This document shows positions 52,593 to 61,643 of a stretch of 64,000 nucleotides of DNA, in pieces. The DNA is from Mycolicibacterium alvei (GTDB lineage Bacteria > Actinomycetota > Actinomycetes > Mycobacteriales > Mycobacteriaceae), in assembly GCF_010727325.1 (NCBI RefSeq), contig NZ_AP022565.1:620001-684000 (forward strand), in the 5' to 3' direction. The notes beneath the pieces are model-generated. The model had not been told where the DNA came from and made no database searches. It worked only from the letters and a program-made list of their open reading frames with translations. Within the stretch, counting starts at the first letter, position 1; every line of letters starts with the position of its first letter. Made by a program: the position numbers and the translations under genes.

Positions 52593-54080
52593 ATGACCCT
52601 CCCCAGGACTCTCGACCCACGCACCCCGGTACTGATCGGCTACGGCCAGGTCAACCTGCGTGAGGAGAATCCGGACGTCGAGCCGGTCGATCTGATGATT
52701 GCGGCCGCTCGGGAGGCCGCCGATCCGCGGGTACTGGAGGTTGTCGACTCGGTACGCATCGTGAACCTGCTGTCCTGGCATTACCGCGATCCGGGTTTGC
52801 TTTTGGCGCAGCGCATCCGGGCTGACAAGGCAGCGACACGCTATACCGGGGTGGGTGGCAACGTCCCGCAGTCGTTGGTGAACGAGGCCTGCCTGGATCT
52901 GCAGGGGGGACGGGCCGAGGTAGTGCTGATCGCGGGCGCCGAGACGTGGCGCACCCGCAGTCGCCTGCGCGCCGCCGGGACCAAACCGGACTGGACGCGT
53001 CAGGACGAATCCGTGCCGGAGGCACCGGGTGCGCATGACGGTGTGCCGATGGCCGGTGAGGCCGAGATGCGGATCAAGCTGGACCGTCCGGCCTACGTGT
53101 ACCCGATGTTCGAACAGGCACTGCGCATCGCGGGCGGCGAGACCAGTGAGGAACACCGCAGCCGGATCGGCGAGCTGTGGTCACGGTTCAGCGCGGTAGC
53201 GGCCGACAATCCGCATGCCTGGAGCCAGGAGGCGGTGCCCGCCGAGCAGATCTGGAAGCCGGGTCCGGGCAACCGGATGATCAGTTGGCCCTACACCAAG
53301 TTGATGAACTCCAACAACATGGTCAACCAGGGTGCGGTGTTGATCCTGACCACCGTCGAGAAAGCCACGTATCTCCAGATTCCCACCGACCGTTGGGTTT
53401 TCCCGTACGCGGGGACGGATTCGCACGATACCTACGCGATCGGCGAGCGGGCCGAGCTCTACCGGTCACCGGCGATCCGGATCGCCGGACGGCGCGTTCT
53501 GGAACTGGCCGGGGTGGGCGTCGACGACGTCGATTTCGTTGACGTGTACTCGTGCTTCCCGTCGGCGGTCCAGGTGGCGGCGGCCGAACTCGGTCTGCCA
53601 CTGGCAGATCCGGCCCGACCGCTGACGGTCACCGGTGGGCTGACCTTCGCCGGCGGGCCGTGGAACAACTACGTGTCCCATTCGATCGCCACCATGGCCG
53701 AGATACTCGTGGCCAATCCCGGGACCCGCGGGTTGATCACCGCCAACGGCGGTTATCTCACCAAGCACAGCTTCGGCATCTACGGCACCGAACCCCCGAC
53801 CCACGAATTCCGTTGGCAGGACGTTCAGTCCGAGGTAGATGCCGAGCCCACCCGGGCACTGCAGGTGGACTTCACCGGCACCGGCACGGTGGAATCGTGG
53901 ACCACCCCGGTCGGCCGCGACGGCACCGCGGAGCGCGCCTTCCTGGCGGTGCGGACCCCTGACGACGGACGCACGCTGGCCCGGATCGTCGACGAGTCCC
54001 AGGCGGTGGCGACCATGACCCAGGACATCGCCGGGGCCACGGTGCAGGTTCACGCCGACGGCAGCGCGACCCTGCTCTGA
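52593..54080 (+). CDS. Thiolase-like acetyl-CoA acetyltransferase family protein (Rv1867-like)
   Basis: A 495-residue thiolase-fold protein (TPVLIGYGQVNLREENPDVE; GGNVPQSLVNEACLDLQGGR; VYSCFPSAVQVAAAELGLPL; GGLTFAGGPWNNYVSHSIAT). The nucleophilic region differs from degradative thiolases: GNVPQSL takes the place of a Cys-bearing motif, so the reaction could be non-thiolytic or a carrier-like SCP2/thiolase role. ATG 52593 (MTLPRTLDPRTPVLIG) is the conserved start. It overlaps the convergent ATPase gene by 31 bases. Confidence 0.85.
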   Translation: MTLPRTLDPRTPVLIGYGQVNLREENPDVEPVDLMIAAAREAADPRVLEVVDSVRIVNLLSWHYRDPGLLLAQRIRADKAATRYTGVGGNVPQSLVNEACLDLQGGRAEVVLIAGAETWRTRSRLRAAGTKPDWTRQDESVPEAPGAHDGVPMAGEAEMRIKLDRPAYVYPMFEQALRIAGGETSEEHRSRIGELWSRFSAVAADNPHAWSQEAVPAEQIWKPGPGNRMISWPYTKLMNSNNMVNQGAVLILTTVEKATYLQIPTDRWVFPYAGTDSHDTYAIGERAELYRSPAIRIAGRRVLELAGVGVDDVDFVDVYSCFPSAVQVAAAELGLPLADPARPLTVTGGLTFAGGPWNNYVSHSIATMAEILVANPGTRGLITANGGYLTKHSFGIYGTEPPTHEFRWQDVQSEVDAEPTRALQVDFTGTGTVESWTTPVGRDGTAERAFLAVRTPDDGRTLARIVDESQAVATMTQDIAGATVQVHADGSATLL

Positions 54081-57000
54081 GCGGCCAGGGCGAGCACTTC
54101 GTCAGTGGTCGGCGGGCTGGGCGGATGGTGTGACAGACACCAGGGCGTCTGGATCTTGTGAAAGGCGTTGCCTTCCAGCGCAAGATAGAACTGTCCTGAG
54201 CGCAGCTTGCTGATGTCGGGTACGTGGCCACCCTTGACCCGGGCCATCTCCCGGGCCACCGCGATCTGGGCGGGGGAGTTCAGCAGACCGTAGAACTGCG
54301 TGGTGGCATTGCCCGGGATGTGGTTGTGCAGACCGCGCGGGGACTGCGTGGCGAACACGAGTCCGAGCCCGTACTTTCGGGCCTGCGAGGACAGCGCCAG
54401 GGTGCTGTGGGTACAGGCGGTCGTGTGGCTGGACGGTGCGAAGTTCTGTGCCTCGTCCATCACCAGCAACCCCCCCAACGGCCGGTCCCCGGCCGGGTTC
54501 CGCTTGATCCAGGCGAACAGCGCCATCTGCAACTGGTTGACGAATCCTTCGCGCTGTTGGTCGCTGGTCAGACCGGCCATGCTGATCACCGACACCCGCG
54601 CCCGGTAGCCCGGCGACGGTGTCAGCAACACCCCTGGGTCGGCGGCGGTCCCGGTACCACCGAACAGCGGATCGTTGACGGTCGCCGCGCGCAGGTTCTG
54701 GGCCAGCTCGGCGGCGAGCTTCTGCGCCCCGCCCAACGCGCTGACGTCGGCGGGCAGATTGTCGAGCAGGTCGATGAAGCCGCCCAGGGATACCGAGGGG
54801 CCGGCACCGTAGAACCGCAGCGCCTCGCGCAGCACCGCACGGGACCGCTCGGCCTTGGCGGTGTTGCCGGCGATCAGGGCGCGGGATTCCAGTGCGGCGA
54901 CGGCGGATTCGACGGCGTCGGAGAACTCGTCGTCGTCATCGATGACACTGGCGAAATCGGGGAGCGGCTGGAAGGACAACGGGCGACCCGTCGACCGGCG
55001 CGGTGTCCACACCACCACTTCGGCGTTGTCGAAATACGCGTCGGCGCGTTCGTCGTCGGCCGGGTTCCATCCCGGCGGATTCTCGGGCCAACGGGCGCCG
55101 AGCCGGGACAGGTCGTTGTTCGGGTCCAGCACGATCGACGAGACGCCCCGCAGCGCGCACTCCTCGATCAGCCGCCGGATCAGCACGGTCTTGCCTGACC
55201 CGGAGCCGGCGAAGATCGCGGTGTGTTTGCGCAGTGCGGCCAGATCGACCGAGACCGGGCGCCCGCCGGGGCTTTCGGTGCCCAGGGTCACCGCGGTGGG
55301 TGAGTGCTCGATCACCGGTACCGGCGGCGGAATACGAATCGGCCCGGTCGCGAGTTCGGCCTCCACGTCGATCTGGGCCGGGGGCGGCGGATCACCTGCA
55401 ACCTCCCCGAGGGCGGCACGCAGCCAGCCGATCCCGTGGGCCGGGCGGAGGCGGCGCAGCCACTCGGGCAGGTCGGGGTCATTGTCGTCGATGAGGTCGC
55501 GCAGCGCCGTCATCGTGCGCACGTCATCCTCGTTCATCGGCAGCACCCGGCCACCGGCCGCCTCGAACTCGGCGACCATCACGGCGGTTTTGGCACCCTT
55601 GGGCCACGCGGTGTTTCGCAGCAGGAACAGCTGGCGCCGGTCTGCATTGAAACCCGTTGCTTCCCAAGCCTTTCTGATTCGGTTCTGCACCGCCACGGCA
55701 TTACCGGATGCGATGGCGCGAAACGCCCAGTGCCGTTCGTCGTCGGTGGCGGCATCGAGGGTCTGGCGTAGCCGCCCGTGCAGCACCACCCGTTGGCCCG
55801 GGAGCGGATCGGGGCGAAACGCCTGCCCGGCCTCGCCGAGTTCGGTGATCCACGCGTCCAGCGCTGCAGACAGCAGGCCGGGCATGGTGGTGTCCTCGCC
55901 GTCGGGATCGAGCGCGGCAACTGTCACCGCGCGACGCCGGTACTCGGCGAAACGGCGGTCCAGTTCGCCCGTGTCTCCGGGTGCGCTGTTGCCCCCGGCA
56001 GGTTGCGGGGTATCCACCTCGGCGGTCAGTTGGGACAGTTCTTCGACGGTGTCGCGTTCCAGGCAGCGCCGGACATGGGTGTCGACCCGTTTGAGCAGCT
56101 GGCGCGGTGTGTACTGGGTGGCCTCGTCGAACGCCGAGGGGAGGATCGGCCAGCTCGCGTACGGCGCGGTGAACCCGGTCGAGGCGTAGCTGGCGGTGAA
56201 TCGGCGTTCCAGGATGGCGCGACCGACGTCGGGGGTCGGCAGGCCCTGCAACAGTGCGGTGGTGCGGAACCTGTCCTGCACGGTGGCGGTGGCCCGGTCT
56301 TGGATCGCCTCCCACGCTGCGGGCAGACAGGCCACCACGCCGACGGTTCGGCGCATGGTCTGCCGGATCGACATCAGGCCGTGTGCGATGTGCTCGAGGT
56401 CGGTGTTGCCTGGCTGGGCGCCGGCGGTGTCGGTGCGCTCGGTGGACTGGGCCAGCAGCGTGTCGATCTGGTCGAGCGCGAGAACCGAGGGCCCGGCCAG
56501 GGCGATCAGCCGAGAGATGTCACGGACCGATTCCTGCGCGGTGAGCGTCGGCGCGGGCAGTCCCCAGGCTTCCCGTTCGCCGCTGCCGGTCAGGAACGCC
56601 TCGCCGATGTCCTGCAGCTCGAGATCACCGGAGCCCAACAGGACGAGCGCGCGCAGGGTGTGGTGCGCGCGTTTGACGGTGTGGCGGTGGACCTTGTGCA
56701 GTGCGTTGACGAAGTCGCTGAGAATCTCGGGCGTCAGGTCGTCGTCACCGATCACCGCGCGGCGATTGGCCCGGGAGATGTGGGCGACCGAGGACAGCTC
56801 CCACAGCAGGTCTTTGAGTTGGGTCTCGCGCTCGCTGCCGGGCCGGCCCAGGCTTTCCAGGATGCCGGCGCGGGCGGACTGCCAGAAGCCGGTCGCATCG
56901 AGCAGTTCGACCAGGAAGAAGTAACCGCCGCCGGTTTGCACCTGCTCGCGGACCTGACCGAGGAGGTGGGTCTTACCTGATCCGGCCGGGCCGCGGACCA

Positions 57001-57184
57001 CCACGCCCAACGGGCTGGAGTCGGTTTCGCGTTCGGCATCGCCGAAGGCCGCGATCACATCGGCCATCGGCCGGTCGTGCAGCCCGCGCACGTGCAGCGC
57101 GCCCTGCGAATGCCACAGATCGTCGGCGGTCGGCGCCCAGGTCAGGCGAAGCGCACTGAGCGCTTCGCGGTGCTGTAACTCCAT
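54050..57184 (-). CDS. Double ATPase: N-terminal AAA (ORC/STAND-like) plus C-terminal HerA/FtsK-like domain
   Basis: A 1044-residue protein with two complete nucleotide sites. Site one: Walker A GPAGSGKT (65-72) and Walker B SVLALDQIDTLLA (near 235). Site two: Walker A GSGSGKTVL (near 658) with IVLDPNNDLSRLG shortly after, and Walker B GLLVMDEAQNFA (near 908), with TQSPRGLHNHIPG as in HerA/VirB4-type translocases. Between them lies a ~300-residue region with no recognised motif. The ATG overlaps the winged-helix gene stop by ATGA. HerA-like ATPases pump DNA in repair and phage-defence systems; the role here is unknown. Confidence 0.8.
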   Translation of the reverse strand: MELQHREALSALRLTWAPTADDLWHSQGALHVRGLHDRPMADVIAAFGDAERETDSSPLGVVVRGPAGSGKTHLLGQVREQVQTGGGYFFLVELLDATGFWQSARAGILESLGRPGSERETQLKDLLWELSSVAHISRANRRAVIGDDDLTPEILSDFVNALHKVHRHTVKRAHHTLRALVLLGSGDLELQDIGEAFLTGSGEREAWGLPAPTLTAQESVRDISRLIALAGPSVLALDQIDTLLAQSTERTDTAGAQPGNTDLEHIAHGLMSIRQTMRRTVGVVACLPAAWEAIQDRATATVQDRFRTTALLQGLPTPDVGRAILERRFTASYASTGFTAPYASWPILPSAFDEATQYTPRQLLKRVDTHVRRCLERDTVEELSQLTAEVDTPQPAGGNSAPGDTGELDRRFAEYRRRAVTVAALDPDGEDTTMPGLLSAALDAWITELGEAGQAFRPDPLPGQRVVLHGRLRQTLDAATDDERHWAFRAIASGNAVAVQNRIRKAWEATGFNADRRQLFLLRNTAWPKGAKTAVMVAEFEAAGGRVLPMNEDDVRTMTALRDLIDDNDPDLPEWLRRLRPAHGIGWLRAALGEVAGDPPPPAQIDVEAELATGPIRIPPPVPVIEHSPTAVTLGTESPGGRPVSVDLAALRKHTAIFAGSGSGKTVLIRRLIEECALRGVSSIVLDPNNDLSRLGARWPENPPGWNPADDERADAYFDNAEVVVWTPRRSTGRPLSFQPLPDFASVIDDDDEFSDAVESAVAALESRALIAGNTAKAERSRAVLREALRFYGAGPSVSLGGFIDLLDNLPADVSALGGAQKLAAELAQNLRAATVNDPLFGGTGTAADPGVLLTPSPGYRARVSVISMAGLTSDQQREGFVNQLQMALFAWIKRNPAGDRPLGGLLVMDEAQNFAPSSHTTACTHSTLALSSQARKYGLGLVFATQSPRGLHNHIPGNATTQFYGLLNSPAQIAVAREMARVKGGHVPDISKLRSGQFYLALEGNAFHKIQTPWCLSHHPPSPPTTDEVLALAAQSRVALPSA

Positions 57185-57819
57185 CAGGACTCGATCGCGA
57201 TCAGGTGCTTGTCCTGATTGCCTATCTCCACCGCGGCTTCGCGGTCGGCGGGGGTGAGCACCTTCTGGTTCTCCTCGGGGATCAGGCTGACGCCGGGCTG
57301 CTGGTAGAGGCTGATCAGCGCGGCGTCGACGGTGGGTCGGGGCAGACCGGGGACGGCCTGGCGTAGGTGCAGCAGACTGACCCACCCGCCGGGCCGGGTG
57401 GACAGCCCGGCGTAGGCGGTGCGCAACTGGACTTCGGGGGTTTGGCCGGAAACGTCGTCGCACGGCACGTCAGCCGGCAGGAAGACATCGGCGGGAACAA
57501 GGTCGGCGTGTTCGAAATAGCGGTGCAGCGCACCCAGCAGCGTGTAGAGGGCCTTGCCCTGTCCGGCGGACCGGGGCGGTGCGTCAGCCCCGAACAGGGT
57601 CCGGCACAGCGCCCACCCCGTGTCGGTGAGTTCGTGGACGAGGGGGCGGGTGCCGGTGGACTCGATCAGACCCAACCGGTTGAGTCGGTCCCGTCTGGGT
57701 TTGTCGAGCTTGGGCCCCAGCCGTGCGAGCTCGGCGTTGGGTACGGGGCGGGACTCGGCCATCAGTACCAGCAGGATCGCCTGCTCGGCGCCGGTCAGCT
57801 CGTCGGGCGTGACATTCAC
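57184..57819 (-). CDS. Winged-helix-like protein, partner of the double ATPase
   Basis: A 211-residue protein. The first ~70 residues look like a winged helix (LTGAEQAILLVLMAESRPVP; ELARLGPKLDKPRRDRLNRL; GLIESTGTRPLVHELTDTGW), and the C-terminal part (VSLLHLRQAVPGLPRPTVDA; QKVLTPADREAAVEIGNQDK) looks like a second winged helix. It overlaps the ATPase gene by four bases, so both are made together; it may be a DNA-binding or adaptor subunit. No nuclease motif seen. Family not recognised. Confidence 0.75.
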   Translation of the reverse strand: MNVTPDELTGAEQAILLVLMAESRPVPNAELARLGPKLDKPRRDRLNRLGLIESTGTRPLVHELTDTGWALCRTLFGADAPPRSAGQGKALYTLLGALHRYFEHADLVPADVFLPADVPCDDVSGQTPEVQLRTAYAGLSTRPGGWVSLLHLRQAVPGLPRPTVDAALISLYQQPGVSLIPEENQKVLTPADREAAVEIGNQDKHLIAIES

Positions 57820-57852
57820 CGGATGCTCACCTTCCTGCCGTCGTGGATGTGG

Positions 57853-57915
57853 CGCGCGGTCGGGGCGATACCGGCACGTGTCTCATGCACGTTAGCGCGT
57901 ACCCCCGACCGCGCG
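57853..57915. promoter_or_regulatory. Long inverted repeat upstream of the wHTH/ATPase operon
   Basis: CGCGCGGTCGGGG (57853-57865) pairs perfectly with CCCCGACCGCGCG (57903-57915) across a 37-base loop that itself contains GCACGTG and GCACGTT. It sits 34 bases upstream of the winged-helix gene start and 56 bases after the reductase stop. No T-tract follows on the minus strand, so an operator or a regulatory RNA hairpin is more likely than an intrinsic terminator. Confidence 0.5.
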
Positions 57916-57970
57916 AGAATGTCGTTGTGCCGCAGGGTTTTCGCCCGTGCGGCCGATGTGGGACCCGCAG

Positions 57971-59197
57971 CTACCCGACGGACAGCGGCTGCGCTGGATC
58001 GGCGATGCGTTCCGGATCGACCGGCGCCGCCGACCGGATCAGCGCTTTGACGTCGTCAAGGACGTCCCACACGTTGACGTTCATGCCCGCCAGAACTCGG
58101 TTGTCGGCGTCGAGCCAGAACGCGACGAATTCACGCCCAGCAACGTCGCCGCGGAAAACGACGCGCCGATATTCGGGGGCATGGCCGACGTACTCCATGC
58201 CGAGGCCGTACTGATCGGTGAAGAAATAGGGCAGTTCGGCATATTCGGCATGCTTGCCCAGCATCCCCGCCGCCGCCACCGCGGGCTGTTTGAGCGCGTT
58301 GGCCCAGTGTTCGGTGCGGATCCGCGTCCCGAAGAAAGGATGCTGCGCGGCGGCGATGTCGCCGACGGCGTAGATGTCGGGGTCGCTGCTGCGCAACGAT
58401 GCGTCGACGAGCACCCCGCCTTCGGCGATGGCCAACCCGGCGTTTTCGGCGAGTCCGATGTTCGGTGCGGCACCCACGGCGACCAGCACCGCGTCGGCGG
58501 TGACGGTCGAGCCGTCGCCGAGTCGTAGCCCGGTGGCGGTGCCATTCTCGGTGGTGATCTCCTGCACCGACTGGTCCAGGCGCAGGTCGACCCCGTGCTC
58601 ACGGTGTAGTTGGGCGAACACCTCACCCACCTCGGCGCCCAGCGCGGCCAGCAGCGGCAGGTGTGCGGCCTCGATGACGGTGACATTCACGTCGCGGCCG
58701 CGCGCCCCGGCGGCGACCTCCAGCCCGATCCAGCCACCGCCCACGATCGCCAGCGTCGAACCCGGGGTCAGTGCCGCGCTCAGGGCCGCGGCGTCGTCGA
58801 ACGTCCGCAGATAGTGCACCCCCGCGGCGTCGGATCCCGGAATCGGTGGCCGGCGGGAGGCGGACCCGGTGGCCAGCAGCAGCTTGTCGTAGCCGACGGT
58901 GGTGCCGTCGGGTAGTGCCAGCGTGTGCGCGGCGGCGTCGACGGCGGTGACCTCGGTGCCCAGCCGCAGGTCGATGTTGTGGTCGCGGTACCAGGCTGCC
59001 GGATCGACGGTGAAGTCGTCGAGTTTCTTCTTGCCGGCCAGGTACTCCTTGGACAGCGGCGGACGCTCGTAGGGTAGGTGGTCCTCGGCGGCGAACAGCA
59101 CGACATGGCCATCAAAGTCGTTGTCCCGCAGTGCTTCAGCTGCCTTGGCACCGGCCAGGCCACCGCCGACGATCGCAATTGTGGACGACGTTGTCAT
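57971..59197 (-). CDS. FAD-dependent ferredoxin/rubredoxin-type reductase (Rv1869c-like)
   Basis: A 408-residue pyridine nucleotide-disulphide-family oxidoreductase. FAD site IAIVGGGLAGAKAAEALRDN, NAD site LAIVGGGWIGLEVAAGARGR, and YAVGDIAAAQHPFFG before the C-terminal reductase domain (HWANALKQPAVAAAGMLGKH). It transfers electrons from NAD(P)H to ferredoxin or rubredoxin, which serve P450s or oxygenases. No disulphide active-site CxxxxC. Same position as Rv1869c relative to Rv1867. Confidence 0.9.
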   Translation of the reverse strand: MTTSSTIAIVGGGLAGAKAAEALRDNDFDGHVVLFAAEDHLPYERPPLSKEYLAGKKKLDDFTVDPAAWYRDHNIDLRLGTEVTAVDAAAHTLALPDGTTVGYDKLLLATGSASRRPPIPGSDAAGVHYLRTFDDAAALSAALTPGSTLAIVGGGWIGLEVAAGARGRDVNVTVIEAAHLPLLAALGAEVGEVFAQLHREHGVDLRLDQSVQEITTENGTATGLRLGDGSTVTADAVLVAVGAAPNIGLAENAGLAIAEGGVLVDASLRSSDPDIYAVGDIAAAQHPFFGTRIRTEHWANALKQPAVAAAGMLGKHAEYAELPYFFTDQYGLGMEYVGHAPEYRRVVFRGDVAGREFVAFWLDADNRVLAGMNVNVWDVLDDVKALIRSAAPVDPERIADPAQPLSVG

Positions 59198-59241
59198 GTC
59201 GATTCAGCCTACTCGCTTGAGCGGCCGTACACCTGTGATCG

Positions 59242-59811
59242 CTAGGGGACGTCGGTGTACTGCAGGGTGTAGCCCTCGTCGGAGAAGGTGAAGCCTCGGC
59301 CCGTCACCTCCCGCACGCAGGACACCCCGGACTGCTCCTGGACGTTGCAGCGGAATCCCGCGACCGCGAGTGCCTTGCCGAACGGCAGCACGACCGCGGC
59401 CGATTGGGCGAAATCCGGTTGTGTCAGGTTGGCGAAATGCGCGTCGGTATCCCGGTCGAGGACCAGGGCATTCGGTTCTGCGGTACCGCCGGTCGCATCG
59501 GGCACGGTCTCGGGGGCGCCCGTCACGTTCATCGTCGAGGTGCCACCCGCCGGTTGGCACCCGGCACGGTCGCGGGGCAGGATCGCACACTGCCAGCGCC
59601 CGCTCGGGGTGCTGAAGTAATAGGCCTTGCGACCGTTGACCTCGATCGCGTAGTCGGCGGCATCGACCAGGTGTGCGGTACTGAACTGGGGTGGCGGTGT
59701 GGTGCTGCTCGTGGGTGGCGGCCCGGCGCCATCGTCGGTGTTGACGACGGTTCCTGACGCACATCCGGTGAGCGCAGCGGCGGCGGCGACTACGACGAGG
59801 CAAGCCTTCAC
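59242..59811 (-). CDS. Secreted lipoprotein of unknown function
   Basis: A 189-residue protein. The N-terminus is a lipoprotein signal peptide with the lipobox LTGC (cysteine at about 17: ACLVVVAAAAALTGCASG), then a Pro/Thr/Ser-rich linker and a small globular domain with four cysteines (WQCAIL, AGCQPAGG, FRCNVQE, VSCVREV) likely to form two disulphides. GTG 59811 gives the lipobox; longer starts upstream destroy it. Family not recognised; resembles other mycobacterial Lpp-type proteins. Confidence 0.75.
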   Translation of the reverse strand: MKACLVVVAAAAALTGCASGTVVNTDDGAGPPPTSSTTPPPQFSTAHLVDAADYAIEVNGRKAYYFSTPSGRWQCAILPRDRAGCQPAGGTSTMNVTGAPETVPDATGGTAEPNALVLDRDTDAHFANLTQPDFAQSAAVVLPFGKALAVAGFRCNVQEQSGVSCVREVTGRGFTFSDEGYTLQYTDVP

Positions 59812-59866
59812 GACGCAAGACCCTAACCAACCGTCGCGGAAACCGGAACGGTAGCGTCGTCTTTCT

Positions 59867-60544
59867 GTGACCCCCGACCCGCGCCCGGCAGATGTCCGGG
59901 TCACCTCGGCCCTGCTGGCCGCCGGTGTGGTGGCCGGCCTGGTGCTCACCGCGGTTTCGTACACCCTGACGTTCACCCGACCTGGCTTCGACCCGGCCCG
60001 TCACGCCAATTCAATGCTGGCACTGGGGGATTGGGGCTGGGTTCAGTCGGTCGACTTCGTGGTGTGCGGCTTGCTGCTGATCGCGTTCGGGGCCGGGGTC
60101 TGGCGGGTGGCCGCCGGCATCAGGTCGGGCCGCATCGCGGCGGTGTGTGTGGCGCTCTATGGCCTGCTGGCCGGTGTCGTGGCGGGGCTGAACCCGACCG
60201 ATCCGGGGTCCGGGTTCCCGCCGGGTTCTCGCAGCGTCGGCGAGCCCAGTACCTCGGCGACGGTTCATGGCGTGGCAGGCGGACTGGGCTTCCTGGCCAT
60301 GACCTGCGGATGTTTCGAGTTGGCAAGGTATTTCGCACGCAGCGGCGATCGGGTGTGGGCGGTGATGTCGGCAACGATCGGGGTCGCGGTCCTGACCGTC
60401 CTCTCCTACATGGCTTCCGCGCAGACCGAGACGTTCGACTATGTGCCGACCTGGGTGGTCGGAACGTTGCTGTGGCTGTATGTCGCAGGTGTGGCGGCGC
60501 GGCTGCTGCGCTCACATCGCAACGCACACGTCGGCGCCCAGTAG
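59867..60544 (+). CDS. DUF998 family membrane protein
   Basis: A 225-residue protein with about six transmembrane segments (VTSALLAAGVVAGLVLTAVS; VDFVVCGLLLIAFGAGVW; AAVCVALYGLLAGVVAGLNP; ATVHGVAGGLGFLAMTCGCF; and a final pair). Pattern matches the DUF998 family, which has no assigned activity. Plus strand and single; its 3' end overlaps the minus-strand small membrane protein gene by 33 bases. Confidence 0.85.
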   Translation: MTPDPRPADVRVTSALLAAGVVAGLVLTAVSYTLTFTRPGFDPARHANSMLALGDWGWVQSVDFVVCGLLLIAFGAGVWRVAAGIRSGRIAAVCVALYGLLAGVVAGLNPTDPGSGFPPGSRSVGEPSTSATVHGVAGGLGFLAMTCGCFELARYFARSGDRVWAVMSATIGVAVLTVLSYMASAQTETFDYVPTWVVGTLLWLYVAGVAARLLRSHRNAHVGAQ

Positions 60545-60763
60545 CAGCACCGGCCACAGCAGCGTCACCTGGCCGAAGGCCACCAGATTGGCGCCGGCCG
60601 GAAATTTGGTCAGCAGGCTCGTCTCGATCAGCTGCACCTGTTCGGGATGGAAGAACGTCCAGACCAGTCCGATCACCAGGTAGGGCAGGGCCAGCCACAT
60701 CAGGGTCTCGAGCATCTGCTCGACGCTGACCCGGTGGCCCAGAATCCGGCGAATCCCGTTCAT
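60512..60763 (-). CDS. Small two-helix membrane protein (paralogue A)
   Basis: An 83-residue protein with two hydrophobic segments (about 19-38, LMWLALPYLVIGLVWTFFHP; and about 66-80, TLLWPVLLLGADVCV). It is paralogous to the 74-residue protein encoded at the start of the same operon: IRRILG.., LPYLVIGLVWTF and WPVLLL align with VRKILG.., VPYLLIGLIWSL and WPALLF. Its ATG overlaps the stop of the MpaB gene (ATGA). Function unknown; probably an accessory membrane subunit. Confidence 0.75.
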   Translation of the reverse strand: MNGIRRILGHRVSVEQMLETLMWLALPYLVIGLVWTFFHPEQVQLIETSLLTKFPAGANLVAFGQVTLLWPVLLLGADVCVAM

Positions 60764-61629
60764 CAGATCAGCGCCTTGTCGGAGGCCATCCGCCGGCGCA
60801 CATCGGCCAGCAGCAGGTAACTGCCGCCCTGGCGGATGAACACCGGCAGGAACCGGTTGCCGAAAGCCACGGCCCGAAACAGCCATTCGAACAGTCGCTG
60901 CCGGCCCGGGCCCCAACCGAAGCCGACGGCATCCCGGAACACCGGCGCCAGAAACCCGGTGGTGAGGAACTTCAGCAGCGGCCGGAACGGTATCCGCAGC
61001 AGCGGGTTGATCATCCGCAGGTCCACCAGGTCGTGCAGATACCGCCTGACGACGTCGTCCATCTGGACCCGCCCGCACGCGGTGTCCCAGTACGTGTCGA
61101 AATCGGACCGCGTGGGCGGCCACTGCTGCTCGCTGACCTGCAGGGTGGTGCCCAGTGTGATGGCAGACCGGTAAAACTGCTCGGCCTGCGCGTCGGTCAT
61201 CTGGCCACGCAGCAGTTGGTACACATCCTCGAGTCCGGCGAACAGACACGCCGCTACCCACATCTGCAGATCGCGGTCGAAGGCGTTGTACTGGACGGGA
61301 CTTGCCGGCCCGGACCGGACCTGCCGGTGAGCCACGTCGACGGCCGAGCGGAACGCCGCCCGATCCTCGGCGTTGCCGAGGATCGCCACCGCCAGGTAGC
61401 TCAAGGTGGTGCGGGCGCGTTTCCACGGATGCTTGAGCAGATTGCCCGAATCCACGGTGCTCTCCACGACGCCGTAGCCGACGCCCGGCGCGGACAGTTG
61501 CATGATCACGTTGGCCGCACCTGCGGCGAACCCCCAGAGGTCCATGGCATCGGCGATGGTGACGTCGTCGTCGGACCAGCGCGAGGTGCGCCGGGTGATC
61601 GAGATCCGGTTGGCGGTGGTGGAATTCAT
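60763..61629 (-). CDS. MpaB/latex-clearing-type oxygenase family protein (DUF2236)
   Basis: A 288-residue protein of the DUF2236 family that includes fungal MpaB and rubber oxygenase Lcp. Conserved blocks: NVIMQLSAPGVGYGVVEST, KHPWKRARTTLSYLAVAILG, HRQVRSG, DRDLQMWVAACLFAGLEDVY and the C-terminal TTGFLAPVFRDAVGFGWGPG. Members use a b-type heme or iron to cleave C=C bonds. The start at 61629 follows a CTGCAG stretch with weak ribosome site. Flanked on both sides by tiny paralogous membrane proteins in one operon. Confidence 0.82.
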   Translation of the reverse strand: MNSTTANRISITRRTSRWSDDDVTIADAMDLWGFAAGAANVIMQLSAPGVGYGVVESTVDSGNLLKHPWKRARTTLSYLAVAILGNAEDRAAFRSAVDVAHRQVRSGPASPVQYNAFDRDLQMWVAACLFAGLEDVYQLLRGQMTDAQAEQFYRSAITLGTTLQVSEQQWPPTRSDFDTYWDTACGRVQMDDVVRRYLHDLVDLRMINPLLRIPFRPLLKFLTTGFLAPVFRDAVGFGWGPGRQRLFEWLFRAVAFGNRFLPVFIRQGGSYLLLADVRRRMASDKALI

Positions 61630-61643
61630 CTGCAGCCCCCCCG

